The position numbers and the translations under genes are program-made. Below, piece by piece: positions 35,913 to 44,489 of a DNA stretch of 64,000 nucleotides; the stretch's first letter is position 1, and each line of letters opens with the position of its first letter. Source of the stretch: Anabaena cylindrica PCC 7122 (GTDB lineage: Bacteria > Cyanobacteriota > Cyanobacteriia > Cyanobacteriales > Nostocaceae); contig NC_019771.1 in the NCBI RefSeq assembly GCF_000317695.1, positions 2,422,001 to 2,486,000 on the forward strand. Direction: 5' to 3'. The notes under the pieces were generated by a model. It searched no databases. It saw only the letters and a list, made by a program, of their open reading frames with translations, and was not told the origin of the DNA.

Positions 35913-36995
35913 TTAACCGTTGATTGCAGGTGCGGTTAGAGCAACAGGAGCAACATCACCAGCAGCCAAGTCTAAGGGGAAGTTGTGAGCATTGCGTTCG
36001 TGCATTACTTCCATACCCAAGTTAGCGCGGTTGATTACGTCAGCCCATGTACCAATCACACGACCTTGAGAATCAATGATGGATTGGTTGAAGTTGAAAC
36101 CGTTCAAGTTGAAAGCCATTGTGCTAACACCCAAAGCGGTAAACCAGATACCGATTACTGGCCAAGCAGCGAGGAAGAAGTGAAGTGAACGGCTGTTGTT
36201 GAAGGAAGCGTATTGGAAAATCAAGCGACCGAAGTAACCGTGTGCTGCAACAATGTTGTAGGTTTCTTCTTCTTGACCGAATTTGTAACCGTAGTTTTGT
36301 GATTCGGTTTCGGTTGTTTCACGAACTAGTGAAGATGTAACCAAAGAACCGTGCATTGCAGAGAACAAGGAACCACCGAAGACACCAGCTACTCCCAACA
36401 TATGGAAGGGGTGCATCAAGATGTTGTGTTCAGCTTGGAACACGATCATGAAGTTGAAGGTTCCAGAGATACCCAAAGGCATACCGTCTGAGAATGAACC
36501 TTGACCGATGGGGTAGATTAGGAATACTGCGGTTGCTGCTGCTACTGGTGCAGAGAATGCTACGCAAATCCAAGGACGCATACCTAAGCGATAAGAAAGT
36601 TCCCATTCACGACCGAGGTAGCAAGCTACGCCGATTAAGAAGTGGAATATTACTAGTTGGTAAGGTCCACCGTTGTACAACCACTCATCTAAGGAAGCTG
36701 CTTCCCAAATTGGGTAGAAGTGTAATCCAATTGCGTTGGAGGAAGGAACAACTGCACCGGAGATGATGTTGTTTCCGTAAAGTAATGAACCTGCTACTGG
36801 TTCGCGGATACCGTCGATGTCTACGGGGGGAGCGGCGATGAATGCAATTACGAAACAAGCGATCGCAGATAGTAGAGTAGGAATCATCAAGACTCCGAAC
36901 CAACCGATGTAGATGCGGTTTTCAGTGCTGGTGATCCATTCGCAGAATCGATCCCATACGTTAGCGCTTTGGCGCTGTTGAATGGCTGTGGTCAT
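35913..36995 (-). CDS. psbA: Photosystem II D1 protein, high-light (E130) form
   Basis: A 360-aa complete D1. Key residues are Y161 (YPIG), D170, E189 and H190 (QAEHNIL), H198 (HPFHML), H215/H272-region iron ligands, H332, E333, H337, D342, and the A344 processing site followed by a 16-residue tail. Residue 130 is Glu (LGREWELS), the mark of the high-light D1:2 isoform, against Gln in D1:1. It sits in thylakoid PSII and binds P680 and QB. It is flanked by plasmid-type genes, and no other photosynthesis gene is near. A likely promoter lies in the AT-rich 37000-37095. Confidence 0.97.
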   Translation of the reverse strand: MTTAIQQRQSANVWDRFCEWITSTENRIYIGWFGVLMIPTLLSAIACFVIAFIAAPPVDIDGIREPVAGSLLYGNNIISGAVVPSSNAIGLHFYPIWEAASLDEWLYNGGPYQLVIFHFLIGVACYLGREWELSYRLGMRPWICVAFSAPVAAATAVFLIYPIGQGSFSDGMPLGISGTFNFMIVFQAEHNILMHPFHMLGVAGVFGGSLFSAMHGSLVTSSLVRETTETESQNYGYKFGQEEETYNIVAAHGYFGRLIFQYASFNNSRSLHFFLAAWPVIGIWFTALGVSTMAFNLNGFNFNQSIIDSQGRVIGTWADVINRANLGMEVMHERNAHNFPLDLAAGDVAPVALTAPAING

Positions 36996-37209
36996 GGTTT
37001 TATGATTGCGGTTATGTTTTTTATAAATCAGACAAGTTTGTTTCTTGTCTGTAACAATACTTTACACTGCTTTACAAAAGTTAAGCAAGTAAATTAGCTT
37101 CAGTAAAAATGATACAAAGTATAATATTTACTTATCTAAAGGCGCGAATTTTTTCGGGAATGGTTGATGTTCTGATTCTCGCCAATAGAGGTGAATTTGG
37201 CTGTCTCCA

Positions 37210-37602
37210 TCACTCGATAGCAAACTCTCTTAATTCAGCAACCCGTAAAATATTTAACTGCATTGGACAGTATGAGTACATCGGGGAACCAACATAAGCT
37301 CCAGCCAGCTTGCAATGACTATCTCGATAGCTCAACCAAAACTTCTGAGAAAGTTCAAACTTTTTCGCGTCCTCCGCCTGCTGAGATGCAATTTGGTGAT
37401 AAATTTTACTGTAGAGGCGATTAATTTCCTGCTCCGAAGCATTAAACGTTTGGAGCGAACACTGCGCCACTGAACTATTATTCGTAACACCAGCCGCCTT
37501 CAAGCACTTGTTATACATCTGTTCATAGTCAACTTTATTTACAGGAGCAGCCTGCGCTACACCCGAAAAAAGTAAAACAGCAACAACCATCCGCTTTAGC
37601 AT
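37210..37602 (-). CDS. LprI/DUF1311-like periplasmic protein
   Basis: Start at MLKRMVVAVLLFSGVAQAAP (37602), a standard signal peptide cut after AQA. The mature part of about 110 aa has conserved Cys (NKCLKAAG, VAQCSLQ, DSHCKLAGAY, YSYCPMQ) and the helical core ASEQEINRLYSKIYHQIASQ and WLSYRDSHC that marks DUF1311/LprI, a lysozyme-inhibitor family. Single gene. Confidence 0.8.
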   Translation of the reverse strand: MLKRMVVAVLLFSGVAQAAPVNKVDYEQMYNKCLKAAGVTNNSSVAQCSLQTFNASEQEINRLYSKIYHQIASQQAEDAKKFELSQKFWLSYRDSHCKLAGAYVGSPMYSYCPMQLNILRVAELREFAIE

Positions 37603-37708
37603 AAAACGCTCCTTAACTTTTTCAAACACTAAATTTTGGGGATATCGTTAATATCCACTTATATAGAATCCATTTGGGATCTTGGTCAAAGAGTATAATC
37701 AGGGAAAA

Positions 37709-37780
37709 ATGCCAATGATTGGTAAAGGCTGGCGGATAAAGCGCAGTGACCTAGATGAGTATATTTACAAGCTGTTCTGA
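37709..37780 (+). pseudogene. Tail of an excisionase-type HTH protein
   Basis: Reads MPMIGKGWRIKRSDLDEYIY then KLF and stop. The GKGWRIKRSDLDEYI wing is typical of MerR-like excisionase DNA-binding domains, but the recognition helix is missing. TGTTCTGATTCTCGCCAA overlaps its end and is repeated near 37168. Confidence 0.5.
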
Positions 37781-37949
37781 TTCTCGCCAAATAGCGACAA
37801 GGTAAACCTCGCCAATAGCATAGAGCAGGCATCAACATTGTCAACAGTGGCGAGATTTGGCAAAAACAGATGCTAGGAGGCAAAGCTTCTCATGACAGCT
37901 TCGTGATCTGAGCAAATAGATTTGCGAATGTAGAATCAGATTAGATTCG

Positions 37950-37963
37950 CTATTCGCGAATAG
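37950..37963. promoter_or_regulatory. 14-bp palindrome before the HTH/nucleotidyltransferase pair
   Basis: CTATTCGCGAATAG, with GATTCG half-sites just upstream, ending 13 bp before the ATG at 37977. Probable operator of the HTH protein. Confidence 0.55.
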
Positions 37964-37976
37964 GAGTAATGCTGCC

Positions 37977-38486
37977 ATGTTAAAACCTCAAGACATTGTT
38001 GTTTCACTTAAAGTGCATAACTTGCGTTCTCAAGTGTGGACTTACAGTGGACTTGCCAATAGCCTGCATATGAGTCAATCCGAAGTTCACGCTGCACTCA
38101 AAAGATGTGAAGTCAGTGGTCTGTATGATAGTGCTTCTAAAAAGATTAGGAAGCCAGCTTTGCTCGAATTCCTCATTCATGGACTTAAATACGTATTTCC
38201 TGGGCAACCTGGTGCTTTGAGCCGGGGAATGCCAACTGCACATTCCGCCGAGCCTTTAAAAAGCTTGCTTGTTGTCGATCCTGCTGATGCTTACGTATGG
38301 CCTGCTCCAGATGGAACTGTGAGGGGGCAAACTATTACTCCCTTGTATAAATCAGTTCCTGCTGCTGCTAAGGACGACTCAGAACTATATGAGTTGCTAA
38401 GTTTGATTGACGCACTTCGGGTTGGTCGTGCGCGGGAACAACGTCTTGCTGCTCAGGAACTTGAACAAAGATTAGTCCATGAATGA
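37977..38486 (+). CDS. HTH protein, probable antitoxin/regulator of a nucleotidyltransferase
   Basis: 169 aa. Residues 1-60 (WTYSGLANSLHMSQSEVHAA, LKRCEVSGLYD) form a winged-HTH domain, followed by a conserved middle with YVFPGQPGALSRGMPTAHSA and DAYVWPAPDG. The gene overlaps by 8 bp the start of a nucleotidyltransferase-like fragment. This pairing is seen in cyanobacterial and proteobacterial genomes. Antitoxin role inferred. Confidence 0.65.
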   Translation: MLKPQDIVVSLKVHNLRSQVWTYSGLANSLHMSQSEVHAALKRCEVSGLYDSASKKIRKPALLEFLIHGLKYVFPGQPGALSRGMPTAHSAEPLKSLLVVDPADAYVWPAPDGTVRGQTITPLYKSVPAAAKDDSELYELLSLIDALRVGRAREQRLAAQELEQRLVHE

Positions 38487-38610
38487 GCAAATACAAATGC
38501 TGTCCAAGGCGGCCAAATTACTTTACCCCTTGGATGAGCGTATAGTTTTTACAGGCGGTGCAACAATATCACTCTACCTTGATGAGGTTTCTGATAGGTT
38601 TTGGCAATAG
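38479..38610 (+). pseudogene. N-terminal fragment of a nucleotidyltransferase
   Basis: Reads MNEQIQMLSKAAKLLYPLDE, RIVFTGGATISLYLDEVSDR, FWQ, then stop. FTGGATISLYLD is the start of the GG-(S/T) nucleotidyltransferase motif seen in AbiEii-like proteins. The DxD and all later parts are lost; AT-rich repeat DNA follows. Confidence 0.65.
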
Positions 38611-39138
38611 TTAAGTTACTTAGTCTATTATTTTAAGATACTTATAAGTTACAAGTAATTTAAAACAAGCTACTTGTTTAAACAAGTAGCTTACTGTCAC
38701 TTAAATTATCTTTTATCTGTAACTTACTTAATTGGAATTGTCTTGTAAATCTAGCCAGTTGTAATGAAGCGGTGAAAGAGTGTTGATAATTAGCTTTTTA
38801 GGGGGGTATGCTATGACACTCTATTGGCAACTGGCGAGGGAGTGGGAAAATTCTCTTTGAAGTTCTGTATTATCCCGTTATCCCTGTTGATTTTTTTATT
38901 AAACCGTTAAGAGTAAAATTTTGGTTGCCAAATTGCCGATTCTTAAAAAGCTGAATTGGAATGTCTTCATGTCGCCTGCTAATCTTTTCATAATTGCGAA
39001 TCGCAAAAGTGCGATTCATTGAAAAAAGTGGCGAGATTTGGCGGGAAAGAACGGATGCTGGGAGGAAAAGTTTTTTGTAAATTTGGTTTGGCGATTGCGC
39101 TGCCGCGCAGTGCTGTAGGCAATCGCGATCGCCTTCTT
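38611..39138. repeat. AT-rich spacer with direct-repeat copy R1
   Basis: 38651-38733 is an 83-bp block matching 41609-41691 at most positions (shared CTTACTGTCA, AAATTATCT, TATCTGTAACTTACTTAATT). TAAGTTACTT-type words surround it. 39028-39070 (GTGGCGAGATTTGGC and GATGCT(G)GGAGG) repeats 37849-37885. A HIP1-type palindromic cluster lies at 39090-39135. No gene. Confidence 0.6.
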
Positions 39139-39936
39139 CTAGGCACTCTGCTGTGCAGCAAGCCGGATAACCTCTACATCAACATTAAGCTGTTGAGCAA
39201 TCTGCTCCACGCTCATCCCCGTTTTTAGTAACAGGGGAACGGTAAGTTTCAACATTTCAGCTTCCCGTTCTTCCCGACCCTCAGCTTTCGCTTCCTGATA
39301 AACCCTTGTTTGCTCTAAAGTCAGTCCCAGCATAGCTTCCACTTCCTCTCTACTCAAAGACGAAAACTTGTAAACCGCAATTGTGGTAATAATATCTATT
39401 ATTTCGTTTTTCGGCAGTGCGTCCGTTGACTCTAATTGTACCCTCTCAATCAATAGACGAGCTTGAAGAGCCATCTCTTTCTCTGAGGCAATTGTCAACT
39501 GCATTAAATTGATGCCTATTGGCAGAATATTGGGAGTACCTAACTCATCCAAATAAATGCGCTGCACTTGGTCGCTGTTTAAAAACAGTCGATGAGTTTT
39601 TGTATCGCTTGGTTCTAAACTGCGTGAGGGAAAAATTACCACGCAGTACCAGTCATCGTAGTTCGACTGATTCCGGTACAAATACATGAGTGACTCAGTA
39701 AAGAAGCGATGATACAAAGCTTCATCTTTCTGAAATTGAACTTCCGCAAAAAAGATAACTTTGGGTGTTGCACCCTCTGGAGGTAAAAAGACTCCATCAA
39801 TACGAAAAGCGGTTTCTTTCACCTCAACCGACTCAAAACGATAGTTATACGCCTGCTCTGGACGGTAATCAACAAGTTCAAAAAGTAACGCAGGAAAACG
39901 TTTGAAAATTTGGTAGTAAATGGTGTCGCGTTTCAC
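39139..39936 (-). CDS. Rpn/DUF2887-family PD-(D/E)xK nuclease-like protein
   Basis: A 265-aa protein very common in cyanobacteria. MKRDTIYYQIFKRFPALLFE start, ETAFRIDGVFLPP (Asp) and KVIFFAEVQFQKDEALYHRF (ExQ) form the nuclease core. The C-terminus EGREEREAEMLKLTVPLLLK ends in a short HTH-like SVEQIAQQLNVDVEVIRLA. The ISL3 element begins 19 bp upstream of its ATG and separates it from any former promoter. Confidence 0.83.
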   Translation of the reverse strand: MKRDTIYYQIFKRFPALLFELVDYRPEQAYNYRFESVEVKETAFRIDGVFLPPEGATPKVIFFAEVQFQKDEALYHRFFTESLMYLYRNQSNYDDWYCVVIFPSRSLEPSDTKTHRLFLNSDQVQRIYLDELGTPNILPIGINLMQLTIASEKEMALQARLLIERVQLESTDALPKNEIIDIITTIAVYKFSSLSREEVEAMLGLTLEQTRVYQEAKAEGREEREAEMLKLTVPLLLKTGMSVEQIAQQLNVDVEVIRLAAQQSA

Positions 39937-39955
39937 AAAATCTGCCTAAAATTTG

Positions 39956-41389
39956 GGCTCTTCGGTACTTGTTATGCTAAACTATTAAACATAATGCCAA
40001 CTTAATAAGCATCTAATTCGGAAATTTTCAAAGTTTTTAAATCCATATCCCGAACGTTTTATTAGTTTAAGCTTGTTATTAATTCCTTCCACAGTACCAC
40101 TGGTTGTCCTATTATCAAAGTAGGCTATAATTTCCTGATACCAACGAATAATAGTATTGTTGCTATTTGGGAAGTATTTTTTAGCTCTCGATAACCACAT
40201 ACCTAATTTGAAAACTCCCGTATACCAATCTTGTGTAGTATTAAAAATTTGCCTAATCTTTTCTTTAAATTCGTGCATTTCCTTCAAAATAGGCGAGACA
40301 TTTTTAACTTGAATCAGTTTCTCTAATTGCTCTTGGGTTAACTTATCTTCATTTTTAAGTAAGGGATATTTACTATTCTTCAATCCAGCTAATATTTCTT
40401 CATATTTAGATTTTTCTGTTGTATTTGCTTTCTTGATTAAATCTTCAACTTTCCGTTTTTCCCTTTTTCTTTGTGTATCTAATTCTTTATTAATCTGTGT
40501 CATTACATGAAATCTATCAGCTACTACTTGAGCATTTGGCATTAATTCTGTTACTAAAGTTTTATAGCCACTCCACAAATCTATACTGACTTCTTCTATA
40601 TTTTCTAGAATCTCTGTTCCCCATCCCATAAGGGTTCCCCTGATTATTTCTTGTGTTCGTCCGCTTAAAATCGCAATTAGTTTGCTCTGATCTAAATCTA
40701 CTAATACTGCACAGTAATTCCCATGTCCTTTCTTCAAAGCTATTTCATCAATTCCCAGTCTTTTTAGATTTATAGGTTTTAAATCTGGTAATTCTGATGA
40801 TGCGTCTTTTAACATTCTTTCTATTTCGTCTTTTGTTACTATACCTTTTGCTGCTACACTATGAATGTCGTTTTCTAAAACTTCTTGTATTGTCTTATTT
40901 GCAAGGCGATTTGTAAAAGTTCTTTTCTTTTTAACAAAATCTAAATCTTCACTAAATGGTTTTTTACATTGTTCACATTTAAACTGTCGGCGATTAATTT
41001 CTAAAAATATTTCTTTTTCTCCAAAAGGGAGATCTTTAATAATATGTCTATGATTTTGATGTAATTTATGGCTGGTTGTGCCACAATATGGGCAGGTAGC
41101 AAAAGAATTTTCTTGTTCAATTTGTAAAATCATTCCAATTCCGGTATGAAGGCGATGTGATACAACTTTTACACCGCTTAAATCCAGAATTTCTGTTAGA
41201 ATTTTAATACCTTTTTTGCCAGTCATAACTTTAAGTTTATCTAAAAATAATTTGGATTGCATTTATAGTTAATAATAAATGCTCTTTGTATGTCAACCCC
41301 TACAATACTTTTAGTCATTTATTGATACATTTTTTAATATTATTTAGTGAGTGTAGCTAATAGTTTGGCATAACAACTACCGAAGAACC
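39956..41389 (-). mobile_element. ISL3-family insertion sequence (1434 bp)
   Basis: About 32-bp imperfect inverted repeats begin GGCTCTTCGGTACTTGTTAT (left) and GGTTCTTCGGTAGTTGTTAT (right, complement). The 8-bp target duplication AAAATTTG lies at 39948-39955 and 41390-41397, as usual for ISL3. The transposase is intact. Confidence 0.94.
39985..41262 (-). CDS. ISL3-family transposase
   Basis: A 425-aa intact protein with an N-terminal zinc finger (CPYCGTTSHKLHQNH...CEQCKKPF), an HTH region, and DDE core: RLGIDEIALKKGHGNYCAVL (Asp), VSIDLWSGYKTLVTELMPNA (Asp) and the C-terminal TTSGTVEGINNKLKLIKRSG (Glu). Start at MQSKLFLDKLK. No frameshift or stop; probably functional. Confidence 0.93.
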   Translation of the reverse strand: MQSKLFLDKLKVMTGKKGIKILTEILDLSGVKVVSHRLHTGIGMILQIEQENSFATCPYCGTTSHKLHQNHRHIIKDLPFGEKEIFLEINRRQFKCEQCKKPFSEDLDFVKKKRTFTNRLANKTIQEVLENDIHSVAAKGIVTKDEIERMLKDASSELPDLKPINLKRLGIDEIALKKGHGNYCAVLVDLDQSKLIAILSGRTQEIIRGTLMGWGTEILENIEEVSIDLWSGYKTLVTELMPNAQVVADRFHVMTQINKELDTQRKREKRKVEDLIKKANTTEKSKYEEILAGLKNSKYPLLKNEDKLTQEQLEKLIQVKNVSPILKEMHEFKEKIRQIFNTTQDWYTGVFKLGMWLSRAKKYFPNSNNTIIRWYQEIIAYFDNRTTSGTVEGINNKLKLIKRSGYGFKNFENFRIRCLLSWHYV

Positions 41390-41397
41390 AAAATTTG

Positions 41398-41929
41398 CTT
41401 CTTATTCTCTATTAAAACAACAGCATCAACTCTTATGTCGATTTAGGAAACATGAAAATTTGACGGTGGTGCTAGTGAGGGCGAGCAGCTACACTACGCC
41501 GTACAAAAGCGCCTCCAATGCTACCACCAAGTAGATAAAACCCGCTCTGTGTCTGGATAAAAGCTAGAGTAACTTACTGCGTAAGGCATTTTAGTTTACT
41601 AATAAATTGCAAGTAACTTAAAGCAAGCCAATTTTTAAAATCATTATCTTACTGTCAAGTAAATTATCTGCTATCTGTAACTTACTTAATTAATAATAGC
41701 TCAACAATGCTTGCCTTATTCAATCTAAGTAAGGTACTAACTAGAGTCTTTATATAAAAAATCAGACACTTAATATTTTTAGTCAGTTACTTTAGTTTTA
41801 TTAACTCAATGCAGTAATCTACCAAAACTAAATTGCAAGCTACCATTAAATTACAGGTAAATTACTTTAAGTTGCATTTGTTAGAATGTAACTAACTTTC
41901 ACATACCACTACTAGATAAAGCAGAGTAC
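41398..41929. repeat. AT-rich iterated spacer with direct-repeat copy R2
   Basis: R2 (41609-41691) matches R1 (38651-38733). Around it are many AAGTTACTT/AAGTAACTT and GTAACT words (41570-41900), including TAAATTACTTTAAGTTGC and GAATGTAACTAACTTTC just upstream of the DNA-binding gene at 41930. It may be a binding region (iterons) for that protein. No gene. Confidence 0.55.
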
Positions 41930-42526
41930 ATGGCGACTAAAGACTGGTTGAACAATCACGCTAAAGTCACTGCCTACCTAGACTTTAGCCTCTACGCTAG
42001 TTTAGAAAAGTGGATGCAAAAACACAAAATCAAGAAGGCATCTCAAGCTCTGACGATTATACTTGAACATTACCTTGAGGGGAACATTCCCATTGAAGTT
42101 ATGCCTGAGAACCTCGAACAAGAGGTGAAGCGGCTGAAGGTCAAAACTACCGAAATAGATAGCCTAGAGGCAACTGTCGCTGAACAACAAAGGGAGTTTA
42201 ATGATGAAATTAACTCACTCAGAACAGAAATTGATGAACTACGACAAGCTCTTATTAATGCAGGGTTATCATCTCTGAAAGAGAAGGTAGAAGATATTCC
42301 TAGAGGGCAAATTAAGTTTTCGTATTCTGATGAGGATGTAAAACAGGGGCTTACCAAAACTGACCTGTGTGAGAGAATAGATATTAACGGCAGCACAATT
42401 AATCAATGGGCAACGATGCTCAATCTTGACTCTGATGAATATTTGTTTGAGTTGACGGGCTGGAAGAAACCGCCTAATACCCGTCGATACTTCCCGGTTA
42501 AGGATAATGAGTCTAACCCAAAATAA
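41930..42526 (+). CDS. RHH/coiled-coil/HTH DNA-binding protein (198 aa)
   Basis: Residues 10-50 (KVTAYLDFSLYASLEKWMQK, KASQALTIILEHYLEG) resemble a ribbon-helix-helix. About 60-118 is a coiled coil (EQEVKRLKVKTTEIDSLEAT to EIDELRQAL). About 135-185 is a second DNA-binding-like region (LTKTDLCERIDINGSTINQW, ELTGWKKP). No named family recognised. The repeat-rich upstream region makes it a candidate plasmid regulator or origin-binding protein. Confidence 0.68.
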   Translation: MATKDWLNNHAKVTAYLDFSLYASLEKWMQKHKIKKASQALTIILEHYLEGNIPIEVMPENLEQEVKRLKVKTTEIDSLEATVAEQQREFNDEINSLRTEIDELRQALINAGLSSLKEKVEDIPRGQIKFSYSDEDVKQGLTKTDLCERIDINGSTINQWATMLNLDSDEYLFELTGWKKPPNTRRYFPVKDNESNPK

Positions 42527-42787
42527 TCAGCAATATAATCTACTACTTTGTTAAATTTTTCAATTGTTTCGAGAGCATCTTTGAATTTCTTAATTGCTTT
42601 TTGGAGATTAACACCAGGTTCTTTTATATCCGTATTCAACTGATGCTTATTTGCCCCCGGTCTCCCTTAGAAAGTGGTAAATGAACGACTGGCAGTAGTT
42701 GAGTGATGATACAATCTGCGATCGCCTATTCTACGTCCTCATGGTAAGATTTCTTCGGGCAAAATTATTCACCCTTAAATTTACCAG

Positions 42788-43228
42788 ATGTCTATTCCTG
42801 AAATTACGCAGACTTTATTAGAAGCAAAGAAAGAGAAAGGTTTAAGCTTTGCTGATTTAGAAAAAATTCTGGGACTGGATGAAGTATACATTGCGGCTAT
42901 ATTCTACCGTCAAGCTAGTGCATCACCCGAAGAAGCTAAGTTATTAGTAGAAGCATTGGATTTAGCCCCCATCTATATCCAAGAGTTGACCAAATATCCA
43001 GTTAAGGGATTGGGACCTGTTGTCCCAACAGACCCACTAATTTACCGCTTCTATGAAATTATGCAGGTCTATGGCTTCCCGATTAAGGAAGTAATTCAAG
43101 AAAAGTTTGGTGATGGGATTATGAGTGCAATTGACTTTACCTTAGATGTGGAAAAAGAGGTAGACCCCAAAGGCGATCGCGTTAAAATTACCATGTCTGG
43201 TAAATTCCTACCGTACAAAAAGTGGTAG
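42788..43228 (+). CDS. cynS: Cyanate hydratase (cyanase)
   Basis: 146 aa, full length. An N-terminal HTH-like domain (ITQTLLEAKKEKGLSFADLE) is followed by the catalytic domain with Arg and Glu in DPLIYRFYEIMQVYGFPIKE and Ser in GDGIMSAIDFTLDVEKE. It converts cyanate and bicarbonate to ammonium and CO2 as a decamer, detoxifying cyanate and supplying nitrogen. It is monocistronic, and no cynA-B-D transporter genes are adjacent. Confidence 0.95.
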   Translation: MSIPEITQTLLEAKKEKGLSFADLEKILGLDEVYIAAIFYRQASASPEEAKLLVEALDLAPIYIQELTKYPVKGLGPVVPTDPLIYRFYEIMQVYGFPIKEVIQEKFGDGIMSAIDFTLDVEKEVDPKGDRVKITMSGKFLPYKKW

Positions 43229-43461
43229 TCTTTGACTCATCAAATTAATTTTTGTTGGGAACAATACACCGAACCCGTAGGGCTAATTAGGGCTAAATAT
43301 AGCGCGAATGCTCCTAATACACAACTTTCACGTCGCACGCCCCTCATGACAACCGCGTTTACTAACCCCAAATAGCCTTTTGAAAGTTGTCTTGTGAAGA
43401 CAAAGTATGCTCTGATAGGGTAATCTCTGCATTGGGGTGAAAAAATTGTGCTGAGGTAATT

Positions 43462-43764
43462 ATGATTACAGGAAAATTAGAAGTAACAATCAAAATCAAT
43501 GAACTACCAGAAGCCACGACCATAGAAAACGGCTGGCAACAGTTCGAGGTTGATTGTGATGGTCGGATTATTAGCGTCACAGTCAAGCCGAAAGTTTGGA
43601 AAAAACTAACTGATGCCCAAGCTAACTATCCTCAATGGGTAGGAGCGATTGCTGGCAAGTTGGGAGAGGCCACCGATAACGGTTTTGTGCTGTTAGAGCC
43701 TAATATCCAGACTTTTGAGAAAAAGGCAAAAACACCAGCCGCAGATGCAGCTACTGCTAGTTGA
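43462..43764 (+). CDS. Conserved cyanobacterial plasmid protein (FinO-like by annotation)
   Basis: A 100-aa protein: MITGKLEVTIKINELPEATT, then NGWQQFEVDCDGRIISVTVK and KVWKKLTDAQANYPQWVGAI. I recall close homologues on cyanobacterial plasmids labelled fertility-inhibition FinO-like. The sequence suggests a small beta-rich domain, and the function is untested. It stands alone upstream of the replication gene. Confidence 0.65.
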   Translation: MITGKLEVTIKINELPEATTIENGWQQFEVDCDGRIISVTVKPKVWKKLTDAQANYPQWVGAIAGKLGEATDNGFVLLEPNIQTFEKKAKTPAADAATAS

Positions 43765-44489
43765 GCAAAAGTTCTACCACAGATGGATAATCACAGCTTA
43801 CACAAGGGTTTCACCAGTCGGCTTGATGACCCCGTGAACCACTATCAACAGATGTAGCAACATTAAAAGTTAAAAATCAAACAAATGTTAGATTGCATCG
43901 GTGCAAAACTTCTGTATGATCTGGCTAATACGTAAATGAAGCGAGTAAGGGAGGTGTAGATATAGGTGAAGAGATAACAACTATAAAAACGGCAACAGGA
44001 CAAAACGATACTAACTAGTACACGCTTTGTCCCGTCATAGAATTGCCGATTTTAACTTTGCTCAATAGTATCCGAGCGGGGTTAATTTCAAAGAAACCAA
44101 AGAAGTGGTGTTAAGTTTGGCCGCTTGCCCCACCAATTGGCTTTCTTGAGATTGTTTCGTGTTGCTTTCTATTATATAGATTGCTGCGACATTTCAAGCC
44201 TTCCGACTGGAATATTTTGGAAAAAAATGAATCATACTCAGGACTTACCCACCAAGATGACTAATTGAAACAGGATATAAAGTGTGTAAAGTTGCGTGTA
44301 GTAAGAGTTTTAGCAATTTTACCTCTCCCAAACCCAAATTTTTAGACAACCTGTGTAAGTCCCAAGATTCTTGATTCCTCATCCAAATAACCAGCATTAA
44401 GAAACGCAGCAAACCTCATAAATATGTAAGAGCAGCACGAATAGCCCCCTCTGATACTCCTAAAAACCAAGTATCAAGAGGAATCTACC
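43765..44489. other. Long leader/spacer of the replication gene
   Basis: 725 bp with no gene. An inverted pair GGACAAA (43998) and TTTGTCC (44026) can form a hairpin. No iteron array is visible here. It may contain the promoter and control RNA of the replication protein. Confidence 0.45.

Noticed and set aside
35913..36995. Phage-derived psbA
   Set aside because: Cyanophage psbA normally sits among phage genes and has a distinct composition; here the neighbours are plasmid genes and the protein is a typical heterocystous cyanobacterial D1.
42403..42639. 78-codon leftward frame overlapping the 198-aa DNA-binding gene
   Set aside because: Its first 45 residues look protein-like (KAIKKFKDALETIEKF), but the rest is antisense to a better-supported gene and no start signal stands out.
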